A stretch of 16,494 nt of DNA from Sphingomonadales bacterium. Its GTDB lineage: Bacteria > Pseudomonadota > Alphaproteobacteria > Sphingomonadales > Sphingomonadaceae. A model generated the notes under the pieces. The model was given only the letters and a program-made list of their open reading frames with translations, did not search any database and was not told the origin of the DNA. Of the stretch, positions 15,862 through 16,494 are shown piece after piece. The DNA lies in the NCBI GenBank assembly GCA_013298745.1, contig JAAFIT010000010.1:1-16494 (forward strand). The letters are read 5' to 3'. The position numbers were made by a program, and so were the translations under genes. The stretch's first letter is position 1. Each line of letters begins with the position of its first letter.

Positions 15862-16494
15862 TACAATAACCTTCCTTGCACCGGAGCCCCGGGCGTGACC
15901 GGCGTTTCGCCATCGGCAAAGCGGATCGTCAAGCGACTTTGTGCGGCAGCACCTGCTGCCGACGTGACCGGCGACCCATCGGGGGCGAGCACCAGCGCAT
16001 AGCCGCGCGCCAGCACCTGTTGCGGCCCGAGCGAGCCGAGCAACCGCCCGGCCTCGCCCAGCCGGGCGCGATCCCGCGCCGCCAGAGTGGTGAGCAGCAG
16101 CAGCCGCAACCGCGCGCTGCGGGTGGCAAGCAGGCCGGCATCGCGGGCGACAAAGCCGCGCGCGGCACGGTCGAGCGCTTGCGACGCCTGCTGTAATTGG
16201 TTCGCCGATCGGTCGCGGCGGCCAGAGATCAGCGCGGGGCGCAACGCGGCACCGGCGCTGGTGGCGCGACCGCGCCAATGTGCAGCGGTGGCACGCAACG
16301 CCCGTGGCAGCCGATCGAACAGATCATCGGCACGCTGGCTGGGCAAGGCCAGCAGGCTGCGCGGCGGTGGCAGGCGGCGGGCGGTGGCTTCGGCGCGTTC
16401 ACGGCGCTGGGCGACAAGACGCGCGGCGGCGCGATCAAGCCGGGCGCCGGCCATGGCGACGGCGGCGGCGAGCTCGGCGCGCACCAAAAAAAAA
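15861..16494 (-). CDS. xseA: Exodeoxyribonuclease VII large subunit, C-terminal part (truncated by window end)
   Basis: The frame stops with TAA at 15861-15863 and stays open to the right end, so only about the last 210 residues are present; a full XseA has roughly 450-500. The fragment has the long basic, Ala/Arg-rich coiled-coil region (from V-R-A-E-L onward through repeated L-x-R-A) and the C-terminal signature G-P-Q-Q-V-L-A-R-G-Y-A-L-V, then the final beta strand L-T-I-R-F-A-D-G-E. XseA with XseB degrades single-stranded DNA in the cytoplasm in both directions and takes part in repair. The catalytic and OB-fold regions would be beyond the end. The last nine bases, a run of A, read F-F-L in this frame, where Ala-Val-Pro is expected, so the terminal residues are doubtful. 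Confidence 0.9.
   Translation of the reverse strand, partial: FFLVRAELAAAVAMAGARLDRAAARLVAQRRERAEATARRLPPPRSLLALPSQRADDLFDRLPRALRATAAHWRGRATSAGAALRPALISGRRDRSANQLQQASQALDRAARGFVARDAGLLATRSARLRLLLLTTLAARDRARLGEAGRLLGSLGPQQVLARGYALVLAPDGSPVTSAAGAAAQSRLTIRFADGETPVTPGAPVQGRLL

Noticed and set aside
15646..16278. Longer 210-codon frame containing the DUF2093 protein.
   Set aside because: Its first 139 codons overlap xseA out of frame and are Arg/Ala-rich shadow; a good Shine-Dalgarno and the TAATG overlap mark ATG 15861 as the start.

Overview
The window is high-GC, densely coding DNA whose gene set and protein style suggest an alphaproteobacterium, most likely a sphingomonad (order Sphingomonadales). 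The pointers are a large TonB-dependent receptor with a GS-L-I-K plug start, tandem-domain periplasmic retropepsins, a short secreted two-cysteine protein, a DUF2093 gene directly after xseA, and Shine-Dalgarno starts that include GTG and TTG. This assignment is inference from protein features; there is no rRNA or tRNA to confirm it. No mobile element, CRISPR array or integrase is visible. No gene-free stretch exceeds about 230 bases.

Left part (1-3950). A 5'-truncated SLBB-type polysaccharide export protein on the + strand ends against a minus-strand group: a TMEM165/GDT1-family membrane transporter, an acetyl-CoA acetyltransferase (thiolase) and a degenerate class I methyltransferase-like protein. 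A tandem retropepsin-like aspartic protease with a signal peptide runs divergently from the transporter.

Middle (3950-9000). A secreted M13 zinc metallopeptidase (minus) and the ClpB disaggregase (plus) are divergent across 128 bases that hold a plausible heat-shock (RpoH-type) promoter for clpB. A small secreted protein with two cysteines lies convergent to clpB.

Right part (9000-16494). This is the most interesting region. A sulfotransferase-like P-loop protein (+) converges, through a strong bidirectional terminator, on a 1065-residue TonB-dependent receptor (minus). Upstream of the receptor on the same strand is a TPR plus aspartyl/asparaginyl beta-hydroxylase protein. That hydroxylase gene is the last member of a chain of overlapping genes: xseA (truncated by the window end), DUF2093, M23 peptidase, hydroxylase. 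The receptor, the hydroxylase and the sulfotransferase-like protein look like a possible uptake-and-modification module, but only gene proximity supports this. The roughly 200-base leader of the receptor gene can fold into several hairpins closed by a 9-bp inverted repeat.

The last nine bases are a homopolymer A run inside xseA, at a place where a conserved motif is expected, so the right end is probably a contig end with unreliable terminal sequence.
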